64,000 bases of DNA, from NCBI RefSeq assembly GCF_014652235.1, contig NZ_BMYK01000027.1, forward strand, positions 16,722-80,721. The letters run 5' to 3'. A program made the translations under genes and the position numbers. The notes beneath the pieces are model-generated. The model made no database searches and was not told where the DNA came from. It saw nothing but the letters and a program-made list of their open reading frames with translations. This document shows, piece by piece, positions 1 to 8,947 of this stretch (position 1 is its first letter; every line of letters starts with the position of its first letter). Source of the DNA: Pseudorhodoferax aquiterrae. GTDB taxonomy: Bacteria; Pseudomonadota; Gammaproteobacteria; Burkholderiales; Burkholderiaceae_C.

Positions 1-14
1 AAGGAACCCAAGCC

Positions 15-845
15 ATGAGCACCATCACCACCCAAGACGGCACCCAGATCTACTACAAGGACTGGGGGCCCAAGGACGGCAAGGTCGTCAGCTTCAGCCA
101 CGGCTGGCCGCTCAGCGCCGACGCCTGGGAAGCGCAGATGTACCACCTGGCCTCGCACGGTTTTCGCTGCATCGCGCACGACCGCCGCGGCCACGGCCGC
201 TCCAGCCAGCCCTGGAACGGCAACGAGATGGACACCTACGCCGACGACCTGCACGCCTTGTTCACGCAGCTGGACATCCGCGGCGCCATGCTGGTGGGCC
301 ACTCCACGGGCGGCGGCGAGGTCGCGCGTTACATCGGCCGCCACGGCAGCGCCCGCGTGGCCAAGGCCGTGCTGATGGGGGCGGTGCCGCCCATCATGCT
401 GAAGTCGGCCAACAACCCGGTCGGCCTGCCGATGGAGGTCTTCGACGGTTTCCGCACGGCCTACCTGGCCGACCGCGCGCAGTTCTTCCTCGATGTCGCG
501 AGCGGCCCCTTCTTCAACTTCAACCGGCCCGGCGCCAAGGTCTCCGAAGGCCTGATCCGCAGCTGGTGGACACAGGGCATGATGTCCGGCCACAAGAACG
601 CCTACGACTGCATCAAGGCCTTCAGCGAGACCGACTTCACCGAGGACTTGAAGCGCTTCGACGTGCCCACGCTGATCATCCACGGCGACGACGACCAGAT
701 CGTGCCGATCCAGGGCGCGGCCCTGCTGTCGGCCAAGCTCGTCAAGGGCGCGGAACTGAAGATCTACAAGGGCGGCAGCCACAGCCTGGGCGACACGGCC
801 AAGGAGCAGCTCAACGCGGACCTGCTGGCGTTCGCGCGCGCGTGA
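15..845 (+). CDS. Alpha/beta hydrolase, non-heme (cofactor-free) chloroperoxidase type
   Basis: A 276-residue alpha/beta-hydrolase, the usual length for cofactor-free haloperoxidases and related esterases. The nucleophile elbow GHSTGGG places the catalytic serine at about residue 97. The acid lies in HGDDDQIVP (about 225-227) and the histidine in GGSHSLGD (about 256), so the triad is complete. There is no signal peptide, so the enzyme is cytoplasmic. AAGGA sits about 10 bases before the ATG and supports the start. Members hydrolyse esters or lactones and, with peroxide and an organic acid, can form peracids; the natural substrate cannot be read from sequence. It converges on the ATPase regulator that follows and has no visible operon partner inside the window. 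Confidence 0.85.
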   Translation: MSTITTQDGTQIYYKDWGPKDGKVVSFSHGWPLSADAWEAQMYHLASHGFRCIAHDRRGHGRSSQPWNGNEMDTYADDLHALFTQLDIRGAMLVGHSTGGGEVARYIGRHGSARVAKAVLMGAVPPIMLKSANNPVGLPMEVFDGFRTAYLADRAQFFLDVASGPFFNFNRPGAKVSEGLIRSWWTQGMMSGHKNAYDCIKAFSETDFTEDLKRFDVPTLIIHGDDDQIVPIQGAALLSAKLVKGAELKIYKGGSHSLGDTAKEQLNADLLAFARA

Positions 846-898
846 GGCAGCACGCAGCCTCCGTGCGCAGGCGCTGGCGCGGATGCCGCAGACGCCGG

Positions 899-3757
899 TC
901 AGCGCGCCGCAGGCTGGCCGACGAGTGCGCGCGCACGGCGCACGTCGGCCGTGCCGGTGCCGCCCTGCATGCGTCCCAGCAGCTCGGCCAGCTCGGCCCG
1001 GGCGCGGGCTGCGTCCGTGCACAGCTTCAGTTCGAGCGCCGTGGTGCGCGAGCGCAGCTCCCAGGCCAAAGCCCCCTGGCTGGCCGCCAACGCGATCGCC
1101 GCGGACAGCATCCCGGCCGCCTGCCCACGCGACAGCTCGCCTGCCGCCAAGCCGCGCAAGGCCTGGGCGCGCCGCACCTCCGGCGCGCACCAGCGCACCA
1201 GATCGTCCGCCGCGCGGCGCAGCACCGTGGGGCCGACCAGGTCCACATGCAGCGTCGCCAGCACGTCGAGCTGGCCTGCCTGCAAACCGGCCTGTTCCGG
1301 ATCGAAGGGCAGCGGCGCACCGGCTTGCACCTGCATCGCCGCGCGGTACACCCTGGGCCAGGATTGCCAGAACACCAGGCCGTGCTCACGGCTGCATTCG
1401 TCCAGCTCTTGCACATACGCGCTGGCCGCCACTGCGTTGCCGCACCACAGCGCCACCGGACAGGCCGCGAACGCCAGCGCATAGGCCAGGGAGAGTGCGT
1501 GGTCCACGGCCTTGGCAGCCTCCACCGCTTCCTGGGCGAGGCGCATCGCCTCATCGGGCCGCCCGCGCAACCACAGGATGCGCGCCAGGTGCGTGAGCGA
1601 AGCCGGCCGGTGCTCGAACTGGTAGCCGTTGCCGCGCGTGTACCGCACTGCTTCTGCCGACGGATGCAGTGCCTGCTCCGCATGCTGCTGCGCGGGCTCC
1701 TGCAGGCCCAGAAAGTGCAGGCACACGGCCCGCATGCGGTGGTGGATGTAGGCCAGCTGCGGATCGGCTGCACGCTGCGCGGCCAGCCCGTAGGCATCGG
1801 TGTCTTCCAGTGCGCTGGCGTACTCGCCGCGCAGCAAGCGCGTGCCGTAGCGCACCCACAGTGCGCGCAGCTCATCGCCCGGGCTGGCCAGAGCGCGCGC
1901 GATCTCCAGGCTGCGCTCCAGCGCCTGCACGGCTTCCGGGGCGCCGCCGCGCAGCGCCACCGTGGCCTGCGCGAACTCCAGCGAGAGTTGCATCTCCAGC
2001 GTGCCGCCGCTGTCCTGCAGGGGCAGCCGCTGCAGCGCCAGCGCCAGCCGGCCCTGGTACTCCTTGACCAGCCACAGCCCGAACCACAGCGCCGGTGACT
2101 CGGCCACCAGCCGCGCGCCCAGGTGTGCGTCGCCGTGCGCGCCGAAGGCCCAGGCCAGCGCGGCCCGCATGTCGTCCACCAGGCGGCCGTGGCGGTCGCG
2201 CCAGCGCCGCGGCAGCAGCGTGTCCAGTTCGACAGCCGCGGTGGCCACCGCCGCCAGGCAGTACAGACAGTGGCGCCGGCCGATGTCGGCGTGGTCGTCG
2301 TCGGCCTGCAGCCGTTCGCGCGCGTAACTGCGCGTGGTCTCCAGCAGCCGGTAGTGCACGCCGTCGTCGGACGCGTCGGCCACCACCAGGGACTTGTGCA
2401 CCAGGCCCATCACGGCGCGGGCCACGCTCTCCTCGTCGGACTGCGCTACGCGCTCGGCAGCCTGCAGGCTGAAACGGTCGCGGAACACCGACAGCCGCCG
2501 CAGCACGCGCTGCTCCGGCGCGGACAGCAGCTGGTGGCTCCACTCCAGCGTGGCGCGCAGCGTCTGGTGCCGCGGCAAGGCGGTGCGCAGACCCAGCGTG
2601 GGCAGGGACAGATGGTCGTCCAGTTTCTCCAGCAAGCCCGCCAGGCCGAAGAAGCCGACCTGGGCGGCCACCAGCTCGATGGCCAGCGGCATGCCGTCCA
2701 GGCGCCGGCAGACCGAGGTGATGGCGGCCGCGTCGGCATCGCCGAAGCTGATGCCGTCCAGGCTGGCCGCGGCGCGCTCGACGAACAGCTCGAAGGCGGG
2801 ATAGGCCAGCGACTGCGCATAGTTCAACGCCTCGTCCGGCGGCGGGGCCGGCAGCGAGCCCAGCCGCTGCACCCATTCGCCACGCGCCCGCAGCGGCTCG
2901 CGGCTGGTGGCCAGCACCTGCACCTGGCGTGCACCGGCCAGCAGCGTCTCGACGAAGCGCGCCGCGTCGGCCACCAGGTGCTCGCAGTTGTCCAGCACCA
3001 CCAGCAGCCGGCGGTCGGCCAGCCAGGCCAGCAGGTCGCGCAACGGGTCCTCGGTGCGCAGCGGCACGCCCAGGGCGGTCGCCAGCGCGCTGGGAATCAG
3101 GCTGCCATCGCCCAGCGCGCCGAGGTCGACGAAGCGCACGCCGTCGGCTTGCTGCGCGCGCAGCCGGTCGGCGGCCGCCAGCGCCACCGTGGTCTTGCCC
3201 ATGCCGCCCGGGCCCACCAGCGTGACCAGGCGGCGCTCGGCCAGGGCCGCGCAGACGGCGGCGATGGCCTCGCCGCGGCCGATCACACGCGTCAGCGGCG
3301 CCGGCAGCGGACTGGGCTCACGCGCGCCATCCTGCAGCGCCGGCCCCTGGGTCTCCGGCCGGGCCGCGAGCCGCACGACCGGCACCACCAGGCAGTAGCC
3401 GCGCATCGGCACGTTGGTGATGAAACGCGCGCCCGACTGCCCCTCGCCCAGGGCCTTGCGCAGGGCCGTCATGTGCACGCGCAGCGCACCCTCTTCCACC
3501 ACCGCCTGGGGCCAGACGCGGCGCATCAGGGCGTCCTTGCCGACGATCTCGCCGGCCTGCTCGACCAGCGCCACCAGGATGTCCATGGCGCGGCTGCCCA
3601 GCCGCACCGGTTCGCCTGCCTGCAGCAGCGCGCGCCGGCCCGGGCTCAGCAGGAAGGGGCCGAAGCGGTACTCCACCGGCGCCGCCTCCGCGCCGCGGCC
3701 CGCCGGGACGGCACGCCCGGCGGGAGCCTCGTCGGCGGGACGGGATGGATGGGCCAT
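899..3757 (-). CDS. Winged-helix transcriptional regulator with large NTPase (STAND-like) domain
   Basis: A 952-residue regulator. Residues about 25-120 form an OmpR-type winged helix (FGPFLLSPGRRALLQ at the start, ending in GARFITNVPMRGY). A P-loop NTPase follows, with Walker A GPGGMGKTT and Walker B LLVVLDNCEH, and then a long helical TPR-like C-terminal half. No receiver domain is present, so activity is probably switched by ligand and nucleotide binding in the STAND manner. That reading comes from the family, not from direct evidence here. It starts 24 bp after the OYE-like gene on the same strand and is probably cotranscribed with it. The ligand and targets are unknown; the repeat upstream of the OYE-like gene is a candidate site for it. 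Confidence 0.8.
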   Translation of the reverse strand: MAHPSRPADEAPAGRAVPAGRGAEAAPVEYRFGPFLLSPGRRALLQAGEPVRLGSRAMDILVALVEQAGEIVGKDALMRRVWPQAVVEEGALRVHMTALRKALGEGQSGARFITNVPMRGYCLVVPVVRLAARPETQGPALQDGAREPSPLPAPLTRVIGRGEAIAAVCAALAERRLVTLVGPGGMGKTTVALAAADRLRAQQADGVRFVDLGALGDGSLIPSALATALGVPLRTEDPLRDLLAWLADRRLLVVLDNCEHLVADAARFVETLLAGARQVQVLATSREPLRARGEWVQRLGSLPAPPPDEALNYAQSLAYPAFELFVERAAASLDGISFGDADAAAITSVCRRLDGMPLAIELVAAQVGFFGLAGLLEKLDDHLSLPTLGLRTALPRHQTLRATLEWSHQLLSAPEQRVLRRLSVFRDRFSLQAAERVAQSDEESVARAVMGLVHKSLVVADASDDGVHYRLLETTRSYARERLQADDDHADIGRRHCLYCLAAVATAAVELDTLLPRRWRDRHGRLVDDMRAALAWAFGAHGDAHLGARLVAESPALWFGLWLVKEYQGRLALALQRLPLQDSGGTLEMQLSLEFAQATVALRGGAPEAVQALERSLEIARALASPGDELRALWVRYGTRLLRGEYASALEDTDAYGLAAQRAADPQLAYIHHRMRAVCLHFLGLQEPAQQHAEQALHPSAEAVRYTRGNGYQFEHRPASLTHLARILWLRGRPDEAMRLAQEAVEAAKAVDHALSLAYALAFAACPVALWCGNAVAASAYVQELDECSREHGLVFWQSWPRVYRAAMQVQAGAPLPFDPEQAGLQAGQLDVLATLHVDLVGPTVLRRAADDLVRWCAPEVRRAQALRGLAAGELSRGQAAGMLSAAIALAASQGALAWELRSRTTALELKLCTDAARARAELAELLGRMQGGTGTADVRRARALVGQPAAR

Positions 3758-3781
3758 GGTGCGCGTGGCGAGCCGGCCAGT

Positions 3782-4720
3782 TCAGCGCGGCACGGCGCGG
3801 CGCCCGGCCTGCGGCGCCGGTCGGCGCAGCCGCAGCGGGCGGCCCTGGCGCAGCAGCGCGACCAGATCGGGCTCGTGCAGGAAGGCCTCGCCGAACGAGA
3901 GTGCATCGGCCAGGCCGCCGCCGCAGGCCAGCACCGCCGGCACGGCCTGCCCTGGCACCGCCAGCACCAGCGGCCCGGCGAAGACGCGCCGCATCTGCGC
4001 CATGGCGGCAGGCTCGGCGGCGGCGGCGTGCAGGTAGGCGATGTCCATGTCCGCCAGCTGCCGGGCCATCGGCACGGCCGGCCGCAGGGCCGACAGCCAG
4101 ACGCCGACGCGGCGCGCCGGCCACACGCCCAGCAAGGCCTGCACCACGTCGGCCAGCAGGCGCAGGCCGCGCCCGCCGTCCCCTCCCACGGCCAGACCGG
4201 GCAGGCTGGCATAGCCCGCGATCAGCGATGCCGGCAGCGCGGCGGGCGCCGCGTCCAGCTCCACGGCGTCGAAGCCGGCGTCGCCCGCGTTCTCCGCAGC
4301 GCAGCGGTAGTCCTCCAGCACGGCCTCCAGCGGCGCCAGCCGGTCGCTCAGCAGCGCGCCCGGGTGGCACAGGTGGGCCACGGCGTAGCCGCCGCGCGCG
4401 TGGATCGCGTCGGTGACGTCGCGCCACAGGTTGACCTGGTCGGCAGCGTACAGGCCGGGTGTGCGGCCGAAGGCATCGCCCGGCGCCACCAGCACCGGTT
4501 CGCAGACGACCATGCCGCCCGGTGTGGCGCGCTGCGCGTAGTAGGACACCATGTGCGGCGTCGGCACGCCGCGCGGCGGCAGCGCGCGGCGCAGCGCCCA
4601 GGCGCCGACCACCACGCGGTGGCGCAGCGCGATGTCGCCAATGCGCAGCGGCATGAACAGGGGCGAAGCAGGCCCCGCGGCCATTTGGCCGGCGGCGGTG
4701 GGCAATGTCAGAACGCTCAT
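3782..4720 (-). CDS. Old Yellow Enzyme-like TIM-barrel protein, probably degenerate
   Basis: A 312-residue protein resembling the OYE / N-ethylmaleimide reductase family: PLRIGDIALRHRVV at the N-terminus, then a Tyr-Tyr-x-x-Arg element (SYYAQRATPGG), an ARGGYAVAHLCHPG strand and AGFDAVELDAA. The family is normally about 350-370 residues with QLWHxGR and a histidine pair or His-Asn in the segment HGAHGYL. Here QLWH is HLCH and the catalytic segment reads DAAPAAL, so the substrate-anchoring histidine is gone. Fold membership is supported, but reductase activity is doubtful. The ATG at 4720 begins MSVLTLP; the open frame further upstream has no family similarity. It lies between the Bug-protein gene (80-bp gap) and the winged-helix ATPase, all on the minus strand. 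Confidence 0.65.
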   Translation of the reverse strand: MSVLTLPTAAGQMAAGPASPLFMPLRIGDIALRHRVVVGAWALRRALPPRGVPTPHMVSYYAQRATPGGMVVCEPVLVAPGDAFGRTPGLYAADQVNLWRDVTDAIHARGGYAVAHLCHPGALLSDRLAPLEAVLEDYRCAAENAGDAGFDAVELDAAPAALPASLIAGYASLPGLAVGGDGGRGLRLLADVVQALLGVWPARRVGVWLSALRPAVPMARQLADMDIAYLHAAAAEPAAMAQMRRVFAGPLVLAVPGQAVPAVLACGGGLADALSFGEAFLHEPDLVALLRQGRPLRLRRPAPQAGRRAVPR

Positions 4721-4768
4721 GTCGGATCCTTCGGCACGAGCATCGGCGCAGCGCCTGCGGCGGCGCAA

Positions 4769-4785
4769 GTTAAGGCTTGTTAAGA
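4769..4785 (-). promoter_or_regulatory. TTAAG direct repeat, possible regulator site
   Basis: The plus strand shows TTAAG-GCTTG-TTAAG, that is TTAAG repeated at a 10-bp period, about 50-65 bp upstream of the OYE-like start at 4720. Winged-helix regulators typically bind direct repeats of 10-11 bp. The 11-mer GTTAAGGCTTG recurs at 12748-12758 upstream of another minus-strand gene. The link to the winged-helix ATPase regulator encoded just downstream is inference. Confidence 0.35.
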
Positions 4786-4800
4786 GTCGCCGGCCGCAGC

Positions 4801-5766
4801 TCACGGCACCGCCCGGGCGGCCCCCGCCAGCCCCCGGTAGCGCCGCACCTCGGCGGCCAGGAAGGACTGCGCCTCGGCGTCCGTGGCCAGCGGCACCGGC
4901 GCCAGGCCCATGGCGGCCAGCTGCTGTTGCACCGCGGCGTCCTGCACCGCCGCGAGGGCTGCTGCACGCAGCGGCTCCAGCGCCGGCGCGGGCACGCTGG
5001 CCGGCACCAGCAGCGCGCTCCAGCTGCGGTGCACGAAACCGTCCAGGCCGAGCTCCTCCCACGTGGGGACCTGCGCGAAGCCTGGCACGCGCTCCGTGGC
5101 CGCCACCGCCAGGAGCTGCAGCCTGCCCGCCCGCACGAGGTCGGGCACGCCGGCTGCCAGCGGCAGGAAAGCGGCATCCACGACGCCGCCCATCAGGTCC
5201 TGCAGCAGGGGCGCCACGCCACGGTAGGGCACGTGCAGCCAGCGGGCACGCGTCCGGCGGACGTAGTCGTCGGCCACAAGATGGGCATTGGAGCCCACGC
5301 CGTAACTGGCCAGCCGGAGCTCGGCATCACCGCGCACCGCGCCAGCGGCCAGGCTGGCCCATGAGGCCAGGTCCAGGCCGGGGCGGGCCAGCAGGGCCAT
5401 GGGCGCGCTGCCCAGTACTGCCAGCAGGCGGAACTGCTCTGGGCGGTACTTCAACTCGGCGTTGAACAAGGGGGCCAGCACCACATCGCTGTCGGTCCCG
5501 GCCACGAGCGCAGCGCCATCGGCGGCCGCCAGCGCATGCTGCAGGCCGATGGCGCCCGCCGCACCGGCGATGTTGTCGACGACGACTTCGCGCTGCAGGT
5601 GGTGCCGGAGCGTGGGCGCGACCAGGCGCGCCTGCGCGTCGAGGATGCCGCCGCTCGGATAAGGCACCACCAGGCGCAGGCTGCGCCCGTCCTGCGCCTG
5701 GGCGCCCGGGCCCAGGGCCAGGCCCAGGACGATCCAGCATGCCGTCCACCACCGCCGCATCCGCAC
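4801..5766 (-). CDS. Tripartite tricarboxylate transporter substrate-binding protein, Bug family
   Basis: A 321-residue periplasmic binding protein with a signal peptide cleaved after GPGAQA (about residue 24) and the Bug-family motif VVPYPSGGILDAQAR near the mature N-terminus. The length fits the family (about 320). Bug proteins bind small carboxylates or other metabolites. They are strongly expanded in Burkholderiales, where most lack linked TctA/TctB membrane genes, as here. The ligand cannot be assigned. It is on the same strand as, and 80 bp upstream of, the OYE-like gene. The AraC-type gene lies 114 bp upstream, also on the minus strand. Confidence 0.85.
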   Translation of the reverse strand: MRMRRWWTACWIVLGLALGPGAQAQDGRSLRLVVPYPSGGILDAQARLVAPTLRHHLQREVVVDNIAGAAGAIGLQHALAAADGAALVAGTDSDVVLAPLFNAELKYRPEQFRLLAVLGSAPMALLARPGLDLASWASLAAGAVRGDAELRLASYGVGSNAHLVADDYVRRTRARWLHVPYRGVAPLLQDLMGGVVDAAFLPLAAGVPDLVRAGRLQLLAVAATERVPGFAQVPTWEELGLDGFVHRSWSALLVPASVPAPALEPLRAAALAAVQDAAVQQQLAAMGLAPVPLATDAEAQSFLAAEVRRYRGLAGAARAVP

Positions 5767-5880
5767 CTCCAGTTCATCGGGCTGGCGCGCATGCTAGGCA
5801 GGCATGGCGCGGCCGGCCATCCCCCAGAAGGGGCAACCAGCGCGCCGTACGGACAGATGGGCACCGCCGGACCGGCGCCT

Positions 5881-6756
5881 TCAGCGGGCCCGCGCCAGCC
5901 ATTCCCGCGGCGACAGGCCCAGCCGCTGGCTGAAGAGCCGCGACAGCGCCGACGCACCGCCGTAGCCGAGCTCGTCGGCCAGCTGCTTGACCGGACGGCC
6001 TGCACGCAATCCGGCCTGGGCCAGCGTGAGCCGCCAATCGGCCAGGTAGGCGGCCGGCGTCTGCCCGACCACGGCGTGGAACTGCGCGGCGAAGGCGCTG
6101 CGGGACATGCCGGCCCGCTGGGCCATCGCTTCCAAGGTCCAGCCGTGGCCAGGGGCTTCGTGCACCGCCACCAGCGCGCGCGCCAGCCGCGCGTCGGCCA
6201 GGCCGGTCAGCAGACCGCTCTGGATGCCGGCCTCGGCCGGGTGGTCGATGCACCAGCGCAGCAACTGGATCAGCACGATCTCGAACAGCCGGTCGGCCAG
6301 CAGGCGCTGGCCGCAACGCAGCCGCTCGGTCTCGGCGAACAGCAGCGCCAGCGCGGCTTGCAGCCCCTCCACACGCGCCAGCGGCAACAGCACCAGCGCG
6401 GGCAGGGCGCGCACCAGCGGGTTGGCCGCGCCGCCTTCGAACTCCAGCTCGGCGCAGACGAAATCCGAGCCCTCCACAGGCGGGTTGTGGAACACATGGG
6501 CCAGGGGCCGCGGGTAGAACAGCAGGCTGGGTTCCGTGACCTGCAGCACGCGCGGCAGGCCGCTGCGCGCCGCGTGGCGCAGTTCCAGGCGGCCGCTGCG
6601 CATCACGTGCAGGAAGCCGCGGCCCGGCAGCGCCGGGAACGGGCTCACGCCGCACAGCGGCCCCTGGTGGAACAGCCGTGCGCGCACGCGGCAGCGCTCC
6701 AGCAGCGCGGACAGGCGGTCCAGCGGGTCGATCGGAGTTTCTGGACGATTCGGCAT
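5881..6756 (-). CDS. AraC-family transcriptional regulator (cupin sensor)
   Basis: A 291-residue AraC/XylS-type regulator from the ATG at 6756. The N-terminal cupin-like half is of the type paired with oxidoreductases. The C-terminal double helix-turn-helix includes WTLEAMAQRAGMSRSAFAAQF and LADELGYGGASALSRLFSQ. Upstream in-frame ATGs at 6792 and 6819 are possible, but none has a good ribosome site and family similarity begins after PNRPETPIDPL. It is transcribed divergently from the AhpD-like gene at 6837, the common arrangement in which the regulator controls that neighbour. An 11-bp direct repeat at 21-bp phase sits over the start codon and is a good candidate operator for this protein. 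Confidence 0.85.
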   Translation of the reverse strand: MPNRPETPIDPLDRLSALLERCRVRARLFHQGPLCGVSPFPALPGRGFLHVMRSGRLELRHAARSGLPRVLQVTEPSLLFYPRPLAHVFHNPPVEGSDFVCAELEFEGGAANPLVRALPALVLLPLARVEGLQAALALLFAETERLRCGQRLLADRLFEIVLIQLLRWCIDHPAEAGIQSGLLTGLADARLARALVAVHEAPGHGWTLEAMAQRAGMSRSAFAAQFHAVVGQTPAAYLADWRLTLAQAGLRAGRPVKQLADELGYGGASALSRLFSQRLGLSPREWLARAR

Positions 6757-6773
6757 GATCAATGGACGATTCG
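6742..6773. promoter_or_regulatory. 21-bp-phased direct repeat, likely AraC-type operator
   Basis: TGGACGATTCG occurs at 6742-6752 and again, without mismatch, at 6763-6773. The 21-bp period is two helical turns. AraC-family proteins characteristically bind two direct-repeat half sites about 21 bp apart. The repeat lies between the divergent regulator and AhpD-like gene and covers the preferred regulator start codon, which would suit autorepression. Confidence 0.6.
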
Positions 6774-6836
6774 CGCCCAATGGTACAGACATGGCGCGCA
6801 CACTGAAGCCCTCATCCACACCGAAAGGAAATCACC

Positions 6837-7385
6837 ATGTCCCGCATCCCCCTGCTCTCCGCGTCCGACACCCACGGTGAGCGCCAGCAGCTGCTGGCCC
6901 AGATCCACGGCGCCTTCGGCGCCACGCCCGCGATGTTCCGTGCCGTCGCCCACTCCAGCGCCGCGCTCAAGAGCATGTGGGGCAGCTTCGGCGCGCTGGG
7001 CGCGGGCGTGATCCCGGCGAAGCTCGGCGAGCAGATCGCCGTGGCCGTGGCGCAGCGCAACGCCTGCCACTACTGCCTGGCCGCCCACACCCTGCTGGGC
7101 CGCAAGGCCGGCGCCACGGCCGACGAGATGGCCGCGGCCCAACGCGGGGAATCGGCCGATGCGCGGACCGCCGCGGCGCTGCGCTTCGCGCTGCGGCTGG
7201 TGGAGGCGCGCGGCCAGGTCGATGCCGCCGAGGTCCAGGCCCTGCGCGACGCCGGCTTCAGCGACGAAGAGGCCGTCGAGATCGTGGCGCATGTGGCGCT
7301 GAACCTGTTCACGAACTACGTGAATATGGCTTTCGACGTGCCGGTGGACTTCCCGGCCGTGCGCCTGCACCGCCAGGACGCCTGA
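6837..7385 (+). CDS. Carboxymuconolactone decarboxylase / AhpD-like protein
   Basis: A 182-residue member of the CMD/AhpD-like family of peroxidase-related, all-helical proteins. The redox motif NACHYCLAAHTLLGRKAG carries the CxxC pair and the downstream histidine of alkylhydroperoxidase D-type enzymes. No signal peptide is present. GAAAGGAA provides a good ribosome site before the ATG. Proteins of this kind reduce peroxides using a thiol partner, or act on other small substrates. The divergent cupin-AraC regulator with a phased direct repeat between them suggests induction by a small molecule sensed by that regulator. Confidence 0.88.
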   Translation: MSRIPLLSASDTHGERQQLLAQIHGAFGATPAMFRAVAHSSAALKSMWGSFGALGAGVIPAKLGEQIAVAVAQRNACHYCLAAHTLLGRKAGATADEMAAAQRGESADARTAAALRFALRLVEARGQVDAAEVQALRDAGFSDEEAVEIVAHVALNLFTNYVNMAFDVPVDFPAVRLHRQDA

Positions 7386-7548
7386 ACGTGAACCCTACGG
7401 CGCCGCTGGTCGCGCCCTGCATCCACCCGCCGGCGCTGGTCGTGCGGGCCCCGCTGCACGGCCGCGTCGCCGTGCAGAACGTCCCGCGGAGGCTGGCGGC
7501 CGCCAGCGCCTGCGATGATCGCCGCTGCCCTTCTTACCCTGCCGCGCC

Positions 7549-8256
7549 ATGAGCATCCGCACCGTTCTGGCCCTGCGCCACCTGGCTTTCGAAGACCTGG
7601 GCCTGCTCGAGCCCCTGCTGCGCCGCCGCGGCGCCACGCGCATCCTGACCCACGACGCTGGTGTAGACGATCCGGCGACCATCGACCTGGATGCCATCGA
7701 CTTGCTGGTCGTGCTGGGCGGGCCGATCGGCGCGCACGACGACGCGCTGTATCCCTGGCTGGCCGACGAGGTGCAGCTCATCGCGCGCCGCCTGGCCAGC
7801 GGCCGGCCGCTGCTGGGCATTTGTCTGGGCGCCCAGCTCATGGCGCGTGCGCTCGGCGCGCGCGTCGCGCCGATGGCGCACGGCCGCAAGGAGATCGGCT
7901 TCGGCCCGCTCGCGCTGACCGCGGCCGGCCAGGCCTCGCCGTTGGCCGCGCTGGGCGACCAGCCCGTGCTGCACTGGCACGGCGACCAGTTCGCGCTGCC
8001 CACGGGCTGCGACAGCCTGGCCAACACCGCCTTGTGCCCGCACCAGGCCTTCATGCCGCACCCGGCGGCGCTGGCGCTGCAGTTCCACCTGGAGGCCGAC
8101 CCGCGTCGCATCGAGCAATGGCTGGTCGGCCACGTCGACGAGCTGGCGCAGGCCGGCATCGACATCCCGGCCCTGCGCGCCGACGCCGCGCGCCACGGCG
8201 CCGGCCTGTCGGCTGCGCTGGAGCGCGTGGTGGGCGCCTGGCTGGAGGGGCGATGA
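7549..8256 (+). CDS. Class I glutamine amidotransferase-like protein
   Basis: A 235-residue stand-alone GATase1 domain of the GMP-synthase-like type. The triad is visible: Cys about 92 in LLGICLGAQ, His 180 and Glu 182 in LQFHLEADP. LHWHGDQFALP and VVLGGPIGAHDD are also family-typical. No synthetase domain is attached, so it probably hydrolyses gamma-glutamyl amides, or serves a partner not encoded here. Its last four bases overlap the start of the MOSC gene (ATGA), so translation of the two is coupled. The 163 bp upstream to the AhpD-like gene hold no feature I recognise. Confidence 0.85.
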   Translation: MSIRTVLALRHLAFEDLGLLEPLLRRRGATRILTHDAGVDDPATIDLDAIDLLVVLGGPIGAHDDALYPWLADEVQLIARRLASGRPLLGICLGAQLMARALGARVAPMAHGRKEIGFGPLALTAAGQASPLAALGDQPVLHWHGDQFALPTGCDSLANTALCPHQAFMPHPAALALQFHLEADPRRIEQWLVGHVDELAQAGIDIPALRADAARHGAGLSAALERVVGAWLEGR

Positions 8257-8936
8257 CGCAGATCGGACGCGTGCGCGCCGTGCTGGCCGGGCCGGCGCGC
8301 CTCTACACCCGTCCCGGCAGCCGCAGCGCCATCGCCAAGTCGCCCCTGACCGGCCCGGTGGACGTGCATGCGCTGGGCCTGGCGGGCGACGAACAGGGCG
8401 ACCTGCGCGTGCACGGCGGCCCGGACAAGGCCGTGCACTGCTATGCCTGGCGCCACTACGCGCACTGGCGCGGCGCGCTGCCGGCCACGCCGCTGCTGCA
8501 GGCCCCCGGCGCCTTCGGCGAGAACCTGAGCCTGGACGGCCTGGACGAACACGGCGCCTGCATCGGCGACCGCTGGCAGATCGGCAGCGCGCTGTTCACC
8601 GTCAGCCAGGGCCGCCAGCCCTGCTGGAAGCTCAACGACCGGTTCGAAGTGCCCGACATGGCGCGCCGCGTGCAGGACAGCGGCCGCGCCGGCTGGTACC
8701 TGCGTGTGGTGCAGCCGGGCCAGCTGCAGGCCGGCGACAACGTGCTGCTGCTGGCACGGCCGCATGCCGACTGGTCCATCGCCCGGCTGCTGCGGCTGAT
8801 CGCCGAGCGCAGCTGCGCGCCGGACGTCCTGGACGAGGTGCTGTCCCTGCCGCTGCCGCCCTCGTGGGAGCGGCTGTTCCGCCGTCGGCGCGAGCAGGGC
8901 CGGGCCGAGGACTGGGCGGCGCGGCTGCAGGGCTGA
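8253..8936 (+). CDS. MOSC domain-containing protein (YiiM-like)
   Basis: A 227-residue MOSC-domain protein with GDLRVHGGPDKAVHCYAW followed by GAFGENLS and the conserved cysteine in SQGRQPCWKL. These are the hallmarks of the YiiM subgroup, which carries molybdenum cofactor and reduces N-hydroxylated compounds. The length fits YiiM (about 220-230). The start ATG at 8253 overlaps the upstream stop. Cofactor binding is a family inference; no molybdopterin synthesis genes are nearby. Confidence 0.85.
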   Translation: MTQIGRVRAVLAGPARLYTRPGSRSAIAKSPLTGPVDVHALGLAGDEQGDLRVHGGPDKAVHCYAWRHYAHWRGALPATPLLQAPGAFGENLSLDGLDEHGACIGDRWQIGSALFTVSQGRQPCWKLNDRFEVPDMARRVQDSGRAGWYLRVVQPGQLQAGDNVLLLARPHADWSIARLLRLIAERSCAPDVLDEVLSLPLPPSWERLFRRRREQGRAEDWAARLQG

Positions 8937-8947
8937 CGGCCGCGCGC

